Assembly (NCBI RefSeq): GCF_026104355.1
Contig: NZ_CP110535.1
Location: 124,001 to 188,000 of the forward strand
Reading direction: 5' to 3'
Length of the DNA stretch: 64,000 bases
Origin: Halomonas sp. BDJS001
GTDB lineage: Bacteria; Pseudomonadota; Gammaproteobacteria; Pseudomonadales; Halomonadaceae
Of this stretch, positions 17,097 to 26,673 are shown one piece after another; the first letter of the stretch is position 1, and each line of letters begins with the position of its first letter. Below the pieces are notes generated by a model. That model searched no databases, had not been told where the DNA came from, and saw only the letters and a program-made list of their open reading frames with translations. The position numbers were made by a program, and so were the translations under genes.

Positions 17097-18305
17097 ATGA
17101 TCAATAAACGCGCATTAGCCACCGCTGTGGCGGCCTCAACCCTGGCAATGACCGGGTTCGCACAGGCAGAGGTCAAAGTTGGCTTCTTGGGCGGTTTTAC
17201 GGGGGGAATTGAGAGTTTAACACCACCGATTTTTGAAGGGGCGCAACTCGCCGTTGAGCAGATCAATGAGCAGGGCGGTATTTTAGATGGCCAAACGCTG
17301 GTGATGCCGTCTGGTGATACCACCTGCTCCGATGCCTCGGCGGCCTCCAACGCCGCCGACCGCATGGTCAACTCGGAAAATGTCACCGCGATCGTCGGTG
17401 CGCTGTGTACCGGTGCGACCATTGCCGCGGCTAATAATGCTGCCATCCCCGGTGGTGTGTTGATGGTATCGCCTGCCTCTACTGCCCCCGCGGTATCGGA
17501 GCTGGACGATAATGATCTGGTCTTCCGTACCGTGCCGTCGGATGCTTTTCAAGGGGAGATCCTCGCCAAGCTGCTGCTTGAAAAAGGTATCGACGCTGTG
17601 GCGGTCACTTACGTCAACAACGATTATGGTCAGGGGCTTTCAGACGCCTTTAGCGCTGCTTTTGAAGCCGGCGGTGGTGAGATTGCCGAAAACCTTGCCC
17701 ACGAAGATAACCGCGCGGATTATCGCTCTGAGCTAGGCTCACTGTCAGCCAGTGGCGTGGATACTCTCGTCGTGCTGGCCTACGCCGACACCTCGGGTCA
17801 GACCGTGCTGCGCCAAGCCTATGAAAGCGGCATGTTTACCCAGTACGTTGGCGCTGACGGTATGGTGGGCGATAGTCTGATCAATGCCATCGGCGCAGAC
17901 GTGTTGGATGGCATGATAGCCACCCGTCCTGGCAGCCCAGACCTGCCCGGTACCGATATTTTCATTGAAGCTGCCGAAGCTGCTGATCTAGACCCCAGCG
18001 CTGTGTTTGCTGCCCAGGCTTACGATGCCGCTTTCCTGATCGCGCTGGCGATTGAGCAGAACGGCAGCGCCGAGCGCGAAGGACTTTCAGAAGCCCTGCG
18101 CAGCGTTTCCAGCGCCCCTGGCGAAGTGATTCTGCCTGGCGAGTGGGAAAAAGCGGTTGAACTGATTGCCGCAGGCACCGAGATCAACTACGAAGGCGCC
18201 TCTGGCTCCCACGAGTTCGATGATAACGGCGACGTGCCTGGCGTAGTGGTCGAGATGGCTGTAGAAGACGGCACCTTTACCAGCAAAGGTCAGGTTGATC
18301 TTTAA
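17097..18305 (+). CDS. livJ: Branched-chain amino acid-type ABC transporter substrate-binding protein
   Basis: A 402-residue periplasmic binding protein (type 1, Leu/Ile/Val family) with a signal peptide ending FAQA-EV at about residue 24, followed by VKVGFLGGFTGG and the AVEQINEQGGILDGQ motif of LivJ-like receptors. The ATG at 17097 is chosen because the signal peptide begins there; the open frame extends 45 codons upstream without such features. It is the only binding protein near livGFHM but is on the opposite strand and 2.7 kb from it, separated by hsp20 and dhaKL. Ligand could be a branched-chain or other amino acid, amide or aromatic compound. Confidence 0.87.
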   Translation: MINKRALATAVAASTLAMTGFAQAEVKVGFLGGFTGGIESLTPPIFEGAQLAVEQINEQGGILDGQTLVMPSGDTTCSDASAASNAADRMVNSENVTAIVGALCTGATIAAANNAAIPGGVLMVSPASTAPAVSELDDNDLVFRTVPSDAFQGEILAKLLLEKGIDAVAVTYVNNDYGQGLSDAFSAAFEAGGGEIAENLAHEDNRADYRSELGSLSASGVDTLVVLAYADTSGQTVLRQAYESGMFTQYVGADGMVGDSLINAIGADVLDGMIATRPGSPDLPGTDIFIEAAEAADLDPSAVFAAQAYDAAFLIALAIEQNGSAEREGLSEALRSVSSAPGEVILPGEWEKAVELIAAGTEINYEGASGSHEFDDNGDVPGVVVEMAVEDGTFTSKGQVDL

Positions 18306-18329
18306 TTCTAAGGCTTGGGATTGAAAGAG

Positions 18330-18360
18330 TGCCCGGCTGGTTTCAGCCGGGCATTTTTTA
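18330..18360 (+). terminator. Rho-independent terminator after the binding-protein gene
   Basis: A perfect 10-bp stem, TGCCCGGCTG / CAGCCGGGCA with a GTTT loop, followed by six T, starting 25 bases after the stop codon. Confidence 0.93.
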
Positions 18361-18444
18361 TTTGGTATGGCCCACCTTGTGGTCGTTTATCGCTTAAATA
18401 GCCGACACTACAGGTAATCCATCCAGCGCCATGCCTGGCGCAGC

Positions 18445-18470
18445 AAAAAAAAGCTCGCCAGTCGGCGAGC
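18445..18470 (-). terminator. Rho-independent terminator after hsp20
   Basis: On the minus strand GCTCGCC / GGCGAGC with a four-base loop is followed by eight T, 22 bases past the hsp20 stop codon. Confidence 0.9.
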
Positions 18471-18492
18471 CCCATAACGTCAGCAACCACTT

Positions 18493-19026
18493 TTACTGAA
18501 TGGGGATTTTACGGCGAGCCGCCCTGGCCTGTTCGCTACGCGGTACCCGTACCGTCAGAATCCCATTCTTGAAAGAGGCTTTGATATCCTCGTCCTTGGC
18601 ATCCCCAGGCAGATCCAGTACGCGCTGGAACCGACCATAGGAGCGCTCGATACGATGGAGCTTATTATCTTCACTATGGCTCTCCTGGCGCTTTTCACCT
18701 TCAATGACCAGACGATTATCATCCAGGGAGATAGCGAGGTCTTTCTCCTCGACCCCCGGCACCTCGACGCTGATCACATACTCGCTGTCGTGTTCGGCAA
18801 TATCGAGCCGCGGCTGCAGAAGGCCCGGCAGGTCACCAGCGCGACTTTCCAGGGAGGGCATGCCGAACTGCCGCATGACACTGTCCATCCAGCGATCCAA
18901 CTCCTGATGCATACCCATGAAGGGGGAGAGCTCACTGCGGCGCGGCTCCACGCTGGATGGCGGAGTCGGTGTATCGGCATTTTCGCTCTTGAACCAGTTC
19001 CAGGGAGAGAGTTTTTGCAAATTCAT
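18493..19026 (-). CDS. hsp20: Hsp20/alpha-crystallin family small heat shock protein
   Basis: A 177-residue ATP-independent holdase. The alpha-crystallin domain spans about residues 70-165 (PRLDIAEHDSEYVISVEVPGV ... GRFQRVLDLP ... ASFKNGILTVRVP, with the conserved A-x-F-x-N-G-I-L-T core). The C-terminus ends RRKIPIQ, containing the I-x-I motif that binds neighbouring dimers for oligomer assembly. A near-perfect TAGGAGGTGA ribosome-binding site precedes the ATG. It stands alone with its own terminator, divergent from dhaKL. Confidence 0.95.
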   Translation of the reverse strand: MNLQKLSPWNWFKSENADTPTPPSSVEPRRSELSPFMGMHQELDRWMDSVMRQFGMPSLESRAGDLPGLLQPRLDIAEHDSEYVISVEVPGVEEKDLAISLDDNRLVIEGEKRQESHSEDNKLHRIERSYGRFQRVLDLPGDAKDEDIKASFKNGILTVRVPRSEQARAARRKIPIQ

Positions 19027-19220
19027 ACGTCACCTCCTATCTGATCTTGCTACCTATGACGTAAATCGAAATACTCAACGTCTCGGGTTGCCCCTTGATA
19101 AAAAAATAGCTGGTGGCAAACGACAAAATTTCAAGCCCCCAGAGCGCCAACCGTGCGCTATCTGGCTATATCGGGTAGGGGCGGGATGAGGCTGTACGAG
19201 CAACCAGAGGTGACGAGATC

Positions 19221-20852
19221 ATGACGCAATTTATCAACAACAAAGCAGACGCCGTCACTGACGCGATCGACGGTCTTATCAGGGCATCCGGTGGCCAGTT
19301 GGCACGCCTGGATGGCTATCCTCATATTCGCGTGGTGGTGCGGGCCGACTGGGATAAGTCCCGAGTGGCGTTGGTTTCTGGCGGTGGTTCTGGTCACGAA
19401 CCGGCCCATGCCGGCTTCGTCGGCAAGGGTATGCTAACCGCGGCTGTCTGCGGTGACGTCTTTGCCTCACCCTCGGTCGATGCGGTTCTGGCCGCAATAC
19501 TGGCGGTTACCGGATCGGCGGGCTGCTTGCTGATCGTCAAGAATTACACCGGTGACCGGCTGAATTTCGGGCTGGCCGCCGAGCGTGCCCGTGCCTTAGG
19601 GCACAAGGTGAGCATGGTGGTGGTCGACGACGATATTGCCTTGCCCGACCTTCCACAAGCTCGGGGGGTGGCGGGCACACTCTTTGTGCATAAGATAGCC
19701 GGGGCATTGGCCGAACAGGGTGCCGAGCTTGAAACCCTGACCAGTGCCGCTAAGCGGGTGATCGCAAACACCCACAGCATCGGTATGTCACTGGATACCT
19801 GTAGCGTGCCCGGCTCGCCCAAAGAGCAGCGCATTCCCCATGGGATGGCGGAGCTGGGGCTTGGCATCCATGGCGAGGCGGGTGTTGAGCAGATTGCTTA
19901 CGACGGCGCGAAAAACGCCATGGCTGCCGTCGCTGCAAAGCTGGCCACCGTCATGGATAAACAGCCACATGCTGTACTGCTGAACAACCTCGGTGGCGCG
20001 TCGTCACTGGAAATGGCGGTACTCGCCAACGAGCTTCTGACGTCTTCCATTGCCAGCCGCCTGAAACTCATCGTCGGGCCAGCGCCCATGATGACGTCGC
20101 TGGACATGCAGGGGTTTTCTGTATCGGTGTATCCGCTCACCCGGGATGATGAGGCCTTACTAGCCGCCGCCTGCGGCCCCACGGCCTGGCCTGGCTGCAA
20201 GAGTATCCAGCCAATCACCCTACAACCGCTTCCCGATGGCTTACTGCCTATTCAACCTATCCCATCCTGGCATGATCAGACCGCCACCTTGCTGACGAGG
20301 TGGTGCCAGGTACTGATCGACGCCGAAGCGGATCTGAATGCACTGGATGCCAAGTCCGGTGACGGTGATACCGGCTCAACCCTCGCTGGAGCCGCCAGAG
20401 CCTTGTTAAACGCGCTGGATAGAATGCCTCTGGCCGATCATTCCCAGCTTTACCGGGCCATAGGGCAGGCGCTTAGCCAGACCATGGGGGGCTCCTCTGG
20501 TGTGCTGCTGGCTATCTTCTTCTCCGCGGCAGGAGAGGCTGCGTCCAGCGGACTACCCAGGGTTGCTGCGCTGAAGGAGGGGCTCAAGCGGATGCAGCAA
20601 ATTGGGGGCGCGAAGTTAGGCGACAGAACCCTGGTGGATGCCCTCAAACCCGCCCTGGATGCCCTCGACGATAGCACTGCCTCCGCTGCTAGAGCAGCAC
20701 GTACAGGGGCAATGCATACCGCTACCATTGTAAAGGCCAGCGCGGGGCGTGCCGCCTATATCAACGCCGAACAGCTCCGGGGGCATATTGATCCCGGCGC
20801 TGAAGCAGTGGCACGATTGTTTGAAGCGCTGGAGGCGCAGTCAGCGAAGTAG
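19221..20852 (+). CDS. dhaK: Single-chain dihydroxyacetone kinase (DhaK-DhaL fusion)
   Basis: A 543-residue ATP-dependent dihydroxyacetone/glyceraldehyde kinase. Residues ~1-330 form the DhaK (Dak1) domain with the GGGSGHEPAHAGFVGKGML substrate-site segment and the LGIHGEAG stretch that carries the covalent-binding His. Residues ~345-543 form the DhaL (Dak2) domain with the SGDGDTGSTLAGAA nucleotide-binding loop. The fusion means it uses ATP directly rather than the PTS phosphorelay. An AGAGGTGA ribosome-binding site precedes the ATG. No glycerol genes are adjacent. Confidence 0.93.
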   Translation: MTQFINNKADAVTDAIDGLIRASGGQLARLDGYPHIRVVVRADWDKSRVALVSGGGSGHEPAHAGFVGKGMLTAAVCGDVFASPSVDAVLAAILAVTGSAGCLLIVKNYTGDRLNFGLAAERARALGHKVSMVVVDDDIALPDLPQARGVAGTLFVHKIAGALAEQGAELETLTSAAKRVIANTHSIGMSLDTCSVPGSPKEQRIPHGMAELGLGIHGEAGVEQIAYDGAKNAMAAVAAKLATVMDKQPHAVLLNNLGGASSLEMAVLANELLTSSIASRLKLIVGPAPMMTSLDMQGFSVSVYPLTRDDEALLAAACGPTAWPGCKSIQPITLQPLPDGLLPIQPIPSWHDQTATLLTRWCQVLIDAEADLNALDAKSGDGDTGSTLAGAARALLNALDRMPLADHSQLYRAIGQALSQTMGGSSGVLLAIFFSAAGEAASSGLPRVAALKEGLKRMQQIGGAKLGDRTLVDALKPALDALDDSTASAARAARTGAMHTATIVKASAGRAAYINAEQLRGHIDPGAEAVARLFEALEAQSAK

Positions 20853-20927
20853 TGTGGTCGTTAGCATTCACTATCGCGCCAGATTTGGCGCCCGCGACTG
20901 CGTGTGGTTTGCAGCAACCGCTGCCAC

Positions 20928-20948
20928 CTGCCGGGCTTAGTCCGGCAG
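20928..20948. other. Hairpin between dhaKL and livM
   Basis: A 7-bp perfect stem CTGCCGG / CCGGCAG with a seven-base loop lies in the gap between the converging dhaKL and livM genes. No T-run follows on either strand, so it may act in Rho-dependent ending or RNA protection. Confidence 0.4.
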
Positions 20949-20982
20949 AGTCATACCAATCTGCTCCAACCAAGCTGCCCCA

Positions 20983-22308
20983 TCAACTGTGGCTTTTGAT
21001 CTTCTCGGGTAGCAGGCCTTTGGGGGCAAAGCGCAGTACCATGGTGATCAGCACACCAATGACCAGCACCCGAGCCTGCAGGGCGCGGCTATCCATATTG
21101 CCCGGTGCATCCCAACCGAACGCACCTTCGCCGAAGGCGACGGCTAACTGCATTAAATAGAGTGCCAGCGGCTCGGACATAATCCAGATGATATACACCG
21201 CCACGGCGCCAAAAATGGTGCCCAGGTTATTGCCCGGCCCGCCGAGGATCACCATCACCAGTACCAGGAAGGTATGGTTCAGCGGTAGATAGCCCTGAGG
21301 GTCAAAGAGGCTGTTAAACGTGCCCATGATGCCGCCGCCCAAGCCCATCAATATACAGCCGAGCACAAAGATCTCCAGGCGACGCTTGTTGATATCTTTA
21401 CCCATGGCGGCCGCAGACACTTCGTTATCACGAATGGCCCGAATCATGCGGCCCCAAGGGGCGTTGTAGGCGCGATTGAGCAGAAAGAAGATCACCGCAA
21501 TGATCACTGCGGTAAACGACAGGTAGATCGCGCGCGCGAGGGTGAAACCCAGCTCGGCAGGCCCCGGCGTGGGCCAGGGGAGCGGGGAGACCGTGGCGGT
21601 GCCGCGGGTCAGCCAGTCAGAGTTCTTTAAAAATGCCTTGATGATCTCGGCTATGCCCAGGGTGGCAATAGCCAGGTAGTCGCTGCGTAAGCCCAGGCAG
21701 ATATGACCAATAAAGTAGCCAACGCCACCGGCCAAGGCACCACCCACAATCCAGCCGATCCAGGCGGGCAGCCCAAACCCACCGACAAAGCCTGCCCGGG
21801 ATTGTATCTCACTGGTCACTTCACGCAGCAAGCTGATCACTACCAGATAGAGCACCAACGCCAATAACACGGCGATAAGCGTGCGCAGTTTTTTGGGAAC
21901 GCCCAGGCGATCCAGTTTGCTGGCACCGATCACCAGCAGCGTCGCTGCCACGCCGTAGAGTAAAACGCGGCCCAGCTCGCCGGGCAGTTCGGTTCCCCAA
22001 AACGCATCATTGACCGGCACGCTGAACAGCATCGCAGAGAAACCGCCCAGGGCGACAAAGCCCATCACCCCGGCGTTGAACTGTCCTGCGTAACCCCACT
22101 GGATCGTTAAGCCCAGGGCAAGGATGGCGTAGCAGGCGGCTTCAACCAGCATGCGCGTGCTGTAGGCGGCGCCCATGATGGCGTAGACCGCCAGAATCGC
22201 CACCAGCAGCACACCAAACAGGATCAGCTCGCGTAGCGGGAAGCGACGGACAGGCGTTGCGTCTTCAGGGGTGTAGGCAGGGTTGCGGGTATTTTCTGAG
22301 TTGGTCAT
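20983..22308 (-). CDS. livM: Branched-chain amino acid ABC transporter permease LivM
   Basis: A 441-residue permease of the LivM family with many membrane segments, the QWGYAGQFNAGVMGFVALGG motif near residue 90, the IATLGIAEIIK motif and the AIRDNEVSAAAMGKDINKRRLEIFVLG coupling loop for the ATPases. It is longer than usual by an extra hydrophobic insertion (about residues 105-170). It overlaps the end of livH by one base and is last in the livGFHM run. Confidence 0.92.
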   Translation of the reverse strand: MTNSENTRNPAYTPEDATPVRRFPLRELILFGVLLVAILAVYAIMGAAYSTRMLVEAACYAILALGLTIQWGYAGQFNAGVMGFVALGGFSAMLFSVPVNDAFWGTELPGELGRVLLYGVAATLLVIGASKLDRLGVPKKLRTLIAVLLALVLYLVVISLLREVTSEIQSRAGFVGGFGLPAWIGWIVGGALAGGVGYFIGHICLGLRSDYLAIATLGIAEIIKAFLKNSDWLTRGTATVSPLPWPTPGPAELGFTLARAIYLSFTAVIIAVIFFLLNRAYNAPWGRMIRAIRDNEVSAAAMGKDINKRRLEIFVLGCILMGLGGGIMGTFNSLFDPQGYLPLNHTFLVLVMVILGGPGNNLGTIFGAVAVYIIWIMSEPLALYLMQLAVAFGEGAFGWDAPGNMDSRALQARVLVIGVLITMVLRFAPKGLLPEKIKSHS

Positions 22309-23311
22309 TAAATCACCTTGCCTTTAAAGAGTCCGGTAGGGCGCCACACCAGAATGGCCACAAGAATGAAAAACGGCACCACAATTTTGTACTCGGTGCC
22401 CACAAAGGACAGGTTGGAGGGTAGCTCTAACCAGGTGGGCAGGCTGTCGCGGAAGGGGCGCAGCAGCACGTTCCAGTTAAACACCGCCAGGGTTTCGGCA
22501 AAGCCGACCACAAAGCCACCGGCAATGGCGCCGTAAGGGTGGCCAACGCCGCCCACAATGGCGGCAGCGAAAATGGGCAGTAGCAGGAAGAAGCTCAAGT
22601 CGGGCTTGAAGGTGACATCCAGGGAGAGCAGTGTTCCAGCAATAGCGGCCAAAGCCCCCGCAATCACCCAGGTCACCGCCACAATGGTATTGGTATTAAT
22701 ACCCGATGCCTGGGCGAGCTCAGGATTATCCGACATGGCACGCATGGCTTTGCCTAGCCGCGAACGATTGAGGAAAAGGTGTAGCGAGATGACCGCGACG
22801 ATGGTAATCACAAACAGATAAATTTGCGGTTCGGTCACTACAATCGGCGCGCGGGCGCCCTCAAAGGGAAGGGTAAGGCGAAAAATCTCCTTGCGGTCAT
22901 CTACGTAGAGGCTTTGCCCACCGGTGCCCGCAAACAGGCGGATCAAGCCCTGGAGAATCAAGGTGACCCCCAGTGATCCAATTACCAACACGATCGGCTT
23001 GACCCCATGGGCGCGTAGTGGCTTGTAAAAGGTTTTGTCGATCCCCACTGCCAGGGCGGCAGTCAACAGTATGGCCAGCGGCAGCATCAGAACCGCGGTC
23101 GGCACGCCAATGCTGGCACCCGCTGCCGGGAACAGCGTGGTGAGCAGCAGTACCATAAAGGCGCCGAAGGTCATCATGTCGGCATGGGCGAAGTGGGCAA
23201 AGCGCATAATGCTGAAAATCAGCGTTACGCCAATCGCCCCGATGGCATAAATAGAGCCGCTGACGCTGCCCGAGATCACCACATTATTGATAAAAAAACC
23301 AGTTCGTTCAC
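22308..23311 (-). CDS. livH: Branched-chain amino acid ABC transporter permease LivH, N-terminus shifted by one base
   Basis: LivH-family permease; the main open frame runs from a GTG at 23282 to 22308 (324 residues) with GSIYAIGAIGVTLIF and RLGKAMRAMSDNPELAQASGI motifs. The natural start appears to be a GTG at 23311, preceded by GGGAG, which would give N-terminus VNELV in a different frame. The two frames join if the run of seven A at 23292-23298 (plus strand) were eight, giving a normal LivH N-terminus (NELVFFINNVVISG). So either one base was lost in the sequence or the gene is phase-variable. The internal GTG has no ribosome-binding site. Confidence 0.85.
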
Positions 23312-23327
23312 GTCTATCTCCCTGGGG

Positions 23328-24047
23328 CTAGCCGCCCAAAAAGCTTTTGGCGACATCGGGGTCGGCGAGCAGTGCCGCCCCGGTGTCGGTAAAGCGGTTT
23401 TGACCAGCAGCCAGCACAAAGCCCTTATCGGCTATCGCGAGTGCCTGTTTGGCGTTCTGTTCTACCATCAAAATGCCCACGCCAGCGGCGTTGATCTGTT
23501 TGACGCGGTCGAAGATTTCATTCATGTAAAGCGGCGAGAGCCCCGCGGTGGGCTCATCGAGCAATAGCAGGCTGGGCTCGGCCATCAAGGCGCGCCCCAT
23601 GGCGACCATCTGGCGCTGCCCCCCGGAGAGCTCGCCGGCGGGCTGGCGGCGCTTTTCATACAGGGGGGGGAAAAACTCATACACCTGAGCGAGCATACGC
23701 TTGACGTTTTGCGGCTTTAAAAAGGCGCCCATCTCGAGGTTTTCCTGCACCGAAAGGCTGGGGAAAACGTTCTTCTCCTGGGGCACAAAGCCCATGCCTC
23801 GCTGTACCAATTGGTTAGGCGGTAAGTTTTGAATCGGCTGACCGTTAAGCAGTATCTCGCCCTGATTGACATGCAGCAGGCCAAACACTGCTTTCAGCAT
23901 GGTGGATTTGCCCGCCCCGTTAGGGCCGACTATCACACCGACCTCATCGGCCTCCAGCGTCATGTTCACCCCGTTAAGGATATTCATGCCGCCATAGCCG
24001 CCGTGCACATCCCGTGCGTCGATTAATGGCCTGGTTGTTGATGACAT
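23328..24047 (-). CDS. livF: Branched-chain amino acid ABC transporter ATP-binding protein LivF
   Basis: About 239 residues; ABC ATPase with Walker A GPNGAGKST, signature ELSGGQRQ, Walker B LLLLDEPTAGLSP and the VEQN H-loop region variant typical of LivF (MVEQNAKQAL). Start chosen at the ATG at 24047. It powers the LivHM permease together with LivG and is followed by livH after 16 bases. Confidence 0.93.
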   Translation of the reverse strand: MSSTTRPLIDARDVHGGYGGMNILNGVNMTLEADEVGVIVGPNGAGKSTMLKAVFGLLHVNQGEILLNGQPIQNLPPNQLVQRGMGFVPQEKNVFPSLSVQENLEMGAFLKPQNVKRMLAQVYEFFPPLYEKRRQPAGELSGGQRQMVAMGRALMAEPSLLLLDEPTAGLSPLYMNEIFDRVKQINAAGVGILMVEQNAKQALAIADKGFVLAAGQNRFTDTGAALLADPDVAKSFLGG

Positions 24048-24122
24048 AAGCAAAGTATTCCAGCAAGGTCGCGTTGCAGCGACATTATTATAGTCATTGG
24101 CTAATGGGAGAAAGCGCCACGC

Positions 24123-24893
24123 TTAAGCGGCATCGGTACCGAAGTAGGCCTCGATGACTTCAGGATTGTTCTGGATATCGTTGATATGACCCTCCACCAT
24201 CACGCTGCCCTGAGCCAGCACAATGACTGGATCGCACAGGCGAGCAATCATCTCCATATCGTGTTCAATGACCAGAAAGGTGTAGCCCATCTCGCGGTTC
24301 AGGCGCTCAATATTGCCGATCAAATCGCCCAACAGGGTGCGGTTTACCCCGGCGGCGATCTCATCAAGGAGCACCACCTTGGCGTCGGTCATCATGGTGC
24401 GGCCAAGCTCCAGCAGCTTCTTCTGGCCGCCGGACAAGTTGCCCGCTAGCTCATTACGCACGTGGTGCAGGCCGACAAAGTCGATCACCTCCAGGGCGCG
24501 GCGGCGCACCTCGGCTTCTTCCCGCCGAACCCTACCGGGCTTTAACCAGGCGCTAAAAAGGTCTTCACCGGCTTGCTTGGGCGGCACCATCATCAGATTT
24601 TCCAGCGCACTCATCTGGCTGAACTCGTGGGCGATCTGAAAAGTGCGCAGAAGTCCGCGATGAAAGCGCTGGTCGGCGCTGAGTGAGGTGATATCTTCAC
24701 CATCAAGCAGGACACGGCCGCTGTCCGGGGTCAACGCACCGGCAATCAGGTTAAACAGGGTTGATTTTCCCGCGCCGTTGGGGCCGATCATGCCGGTAAT
24801 AGAACCCTTCTCCACCTGAATGGAGCAGTCGTTAATCACCTGCAGGCCGCCGAACGCTTTGTTGACGTGCTGTACATCAATAAGAGGGGTCAT
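24123..24893 (-). CDS. livG: Branched-chain amino acid ABC transporter ATP-binding protein LivG
   Basis: A 256-residue ABC ATPase with Walker A GPNGAGKST, signature NLSGGQKK, Walker B VVLLDEIAAGVN (an Ile where most have Pro after Glu, seen in some LivG proteins) and the IEHDMEMI H-loop. The ATG follows a GTGGAG ribosome-binding site. First gene of the livGFHM run. Confidence 0.93.
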   Translation of the reverse strand: MTPLIDVQHVNKAFGGLQVINDCSIQVEKGSITGMIGPNGAGKSTLFNLIAGALTPDSGRVLLDGEDITSLSADQRFHRGLLRTFQIAHEFSQMSALENLMMVPPKQAGEDLFSAWLKPGRVRREEAEVRRRALEVIDFVGLHHVRNELAGNLSGGQKKLLELGRTMMTDAKVVLLDEIAAGVNRTLLGDLIGNIERLNREMGYTFLVIEHDMEMIARLCDPVIVLAQGSVMVEGHINDIQNNPEVIEAYFGTDAA

Positions 24894-24911
24894 GGTGTCT
24901 CCACGCGATGC

Positions 24912-24931
24912 AGGCGGCTACAAAGCCGCCT
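24912..24931. other. Hairpin between the NSS transporter gene and livG
   Basis: Perfect 8-bp stem AGGCGGCT / AGCCGCCT with ACAA loop, in the 49-base gap between the two co-directional minus-strand genes. No T-run follows; it may separate expression of the two units or protect RNA ends. Confidence 0.45.
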
Positions 24932-24942
24932 GCGCACTGTTA

Positions 24943-26388
24943 TTAAGTTGTTTGTCGTGGTTTTTTTAGCCACCGCTGGCTGGCTGCAAAGGCACCGATA
25001 ATGAGCAGTGCGCCAAGGGTGGGAATAAGGTAGCCCTCCACTTGAGGAAGGGTGCGTAAAAACACAAAGGCTACGGCAGCAGGCGCCACAAAGCGTACTA
25101 GAAAACGCCATACCTTAAACCAGGCGACACTGCTGCCCAACTCCTTCATCACTTCGCTCTGGGTTAGCGCCCAGCCGGCAAATAGCGCTATGAGCAGACC
25201 GCCTACCGGCATAAAGATATTGGTCAGTAGCTCGATAAAGTCGAAAGCCGTGCGCCCAAAGAGGGTGTGGAAGATCGTTCCTTCGGCCCAGAGGTTAAAG
25301 CTAACCACTGTCAGTAAGCCCATCGCCCAGGCGGCGGTCACCATGATCGTGACCGCCTGCGGCCGGGTCATATCAAAGCGCTCCACCAGGAAGGCGGCGA
25401 CGGGTTCGATCAGCGAAATAGAGGAGCTGATAGCGGCGCCCAGAACCAGGATAAAGAACACACCGCCTACCAAAGCGCCAAACGGCATCTCGGCAAATGC
25501 TAGCGGAAGGGTAACAAACATCAGGCCAGGTCCTTGCCCGGTTTCCAGCCCAGCCCCAAACACCAGGGCAAAAATGGCCAGGCCTGCCACCATGGCCACG
25601 GCGGTATCGACAATAGCCACAGCAAAGGCGGTGCGGGTCAGCGATACATCGCTGGGCATATAGGCGCCGTAAGCCATGATGGCCCCCATCCCCAGGCTCA
25701 GGGTGAAGAATGATTGGCCCATAGCCTGTAGCCAGCCCTCGAGGCTGAGGTCGGCGATATTAAAGGTAAATAGAAAGCTGGCGGCGGCGCCTATATCGCC
25801 ATTGATCACGCCGTAGGCCAGCACCACCAACAGAATCACAAACAGCGCGGGCATCATAATGCGCAGGCCTGATTCGATACCTTTATGAATACCCATACCG
25901 ACAATCAGCGCGGACGCGGCAATGAAAAGGGTGTGATAGAGGGTCATTAGGCCAGGGGCGGCCAGCAGAGCGTCAAAGCCAGTGCTAATGGTCTGTGCAT
26001 CGGCGCCGACCAGTGAGCCGGTCAGCATCAGCCAGGTGTAGTGAATTGCCCAGCCGGCGATCACCGAGTAGAAGCTTAAAATCAAAAACGCCGAGGCGGC
26101 GCCGAGCCAGCCGATGGTTTCCCAGGCCCGTGAGGTGCCATGGGTTTTGGTCAGATGCCGCATGCCCATAATCGGGCTCTGGCGGCTGGTGCGACCCAGC
26201 ATGATCTCGGCAATCAGAATCGGGATGCCGACGGCGAAGATCGTCAGCGCGTAGACCAGTATAAAGGCACCGCCACCGTTTTCACCGGTGAGGTAGGGGA
26301 AGCGCCAAAGATTACCCAAGCCGACGGCGGAGCCAACCGCGGCGAGAAGAAAAGTGCCTTTATGCGTCCAGACGTTATGACCGCTCAT
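24943..26388 (-). CDS. Sodium-dependent transporter of the NSS/SNF family
   Basis: About 481 residues, twelve predicted membrane segments. The first helix carries the family's Na+/substrate motif AAVGSAVGLGNLWRFPYLTGENGGGAF. Family members co-transport amino acids or related solutes with sodium (LeuT fold). Start chosen at the ATG at 26388 (MSGHNVW), which fits the usual short cytosolic N-tail; a TTG at 26436 would add 16 residues. The substrate cannot be deduced; the nearby liv genes make an amino acid plausible. Confidence 0.9.
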   Translation of the reverse strand: MSGHNVWTHKGTFLLAAVGSAVGLGNLWRFPYLTGENGGGAFILVYALTIFAVGIPILIAEIMLGRTSRQSPIMGMRHLTKTHGTSRAWETIGWLGAASAFLILSFYSVIAGWAIHYTWLMLTGSLVGADAQTISTGFDALLAAPGLMTLYHTLFIAASALIVGMGIHKGIESGLRIMMPALFVILLVVLAYGVINGDIGAAASFLFTFNIADLSLEGWLQAMGQSFFTLSLGMGAIMAYGAYMPSDVSLTRTAFAVAIVDTAVAMVAGLAIFALVFGAGLETGQGPGLMFVTLPLAFAEMPFGALVGGVFFILVLGAAISSSISLIEPVAAFLVERFDMTRPQAVTIMVTAAWAMGLLTVVSFNLWAEGTIFHTLFGRTAFDFIELLTNIFMPVGGLLIALFAGWALTQSEVMKELGSSVAWFKVWRFLVRFVAPAAVAFVFLRTLPQVEGYLIPTLGALLIIGAFAASQRWLKKPRQTT

Positions 26389-26623
26389 GGGTAAGAGTGT
26401 CCGTGTTTGGGCGTCAGGATGGGGGTAAGTATCCAAACGCCTGTATGAATGTGGCGATGTCAGCGTGCCTTGGACGCGCTGAAATTAGCGTTACTGTGCG
26501 ATAGAACGCGCCGCCTTTCCAGCGTATTAGCGTTTAGGCTGCGTTTAGGGGGCTATCTTGGCAAAGATTATGGCAAAAGGGTGGGCGCAGAGGGCTGATG
26601 TGAGTGCAGAAGCGGGAGGGCAT

Positions 26624-26646
26624 AAAAAAACCCGCTTGCGCGGGTT
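26624..26646 (-). terminator. Rho-independent terminator after typA
   Basis: On the minus strand AACCCGC / GCGGGTT with a GCAA loop and a T-run; it begins 28 bases after the typA stop codon. Confidence 0.92.
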
Positions 26647-26673
26647 TCTTGGTAGCTAACTGCTTGGAGCGGT

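Noticed and set aside
23661-23669. G8 run in livF as another possible frameshift
   Set aside because: The livF frame is intact across it and the translation (FFPPLYEKR) fits the family.
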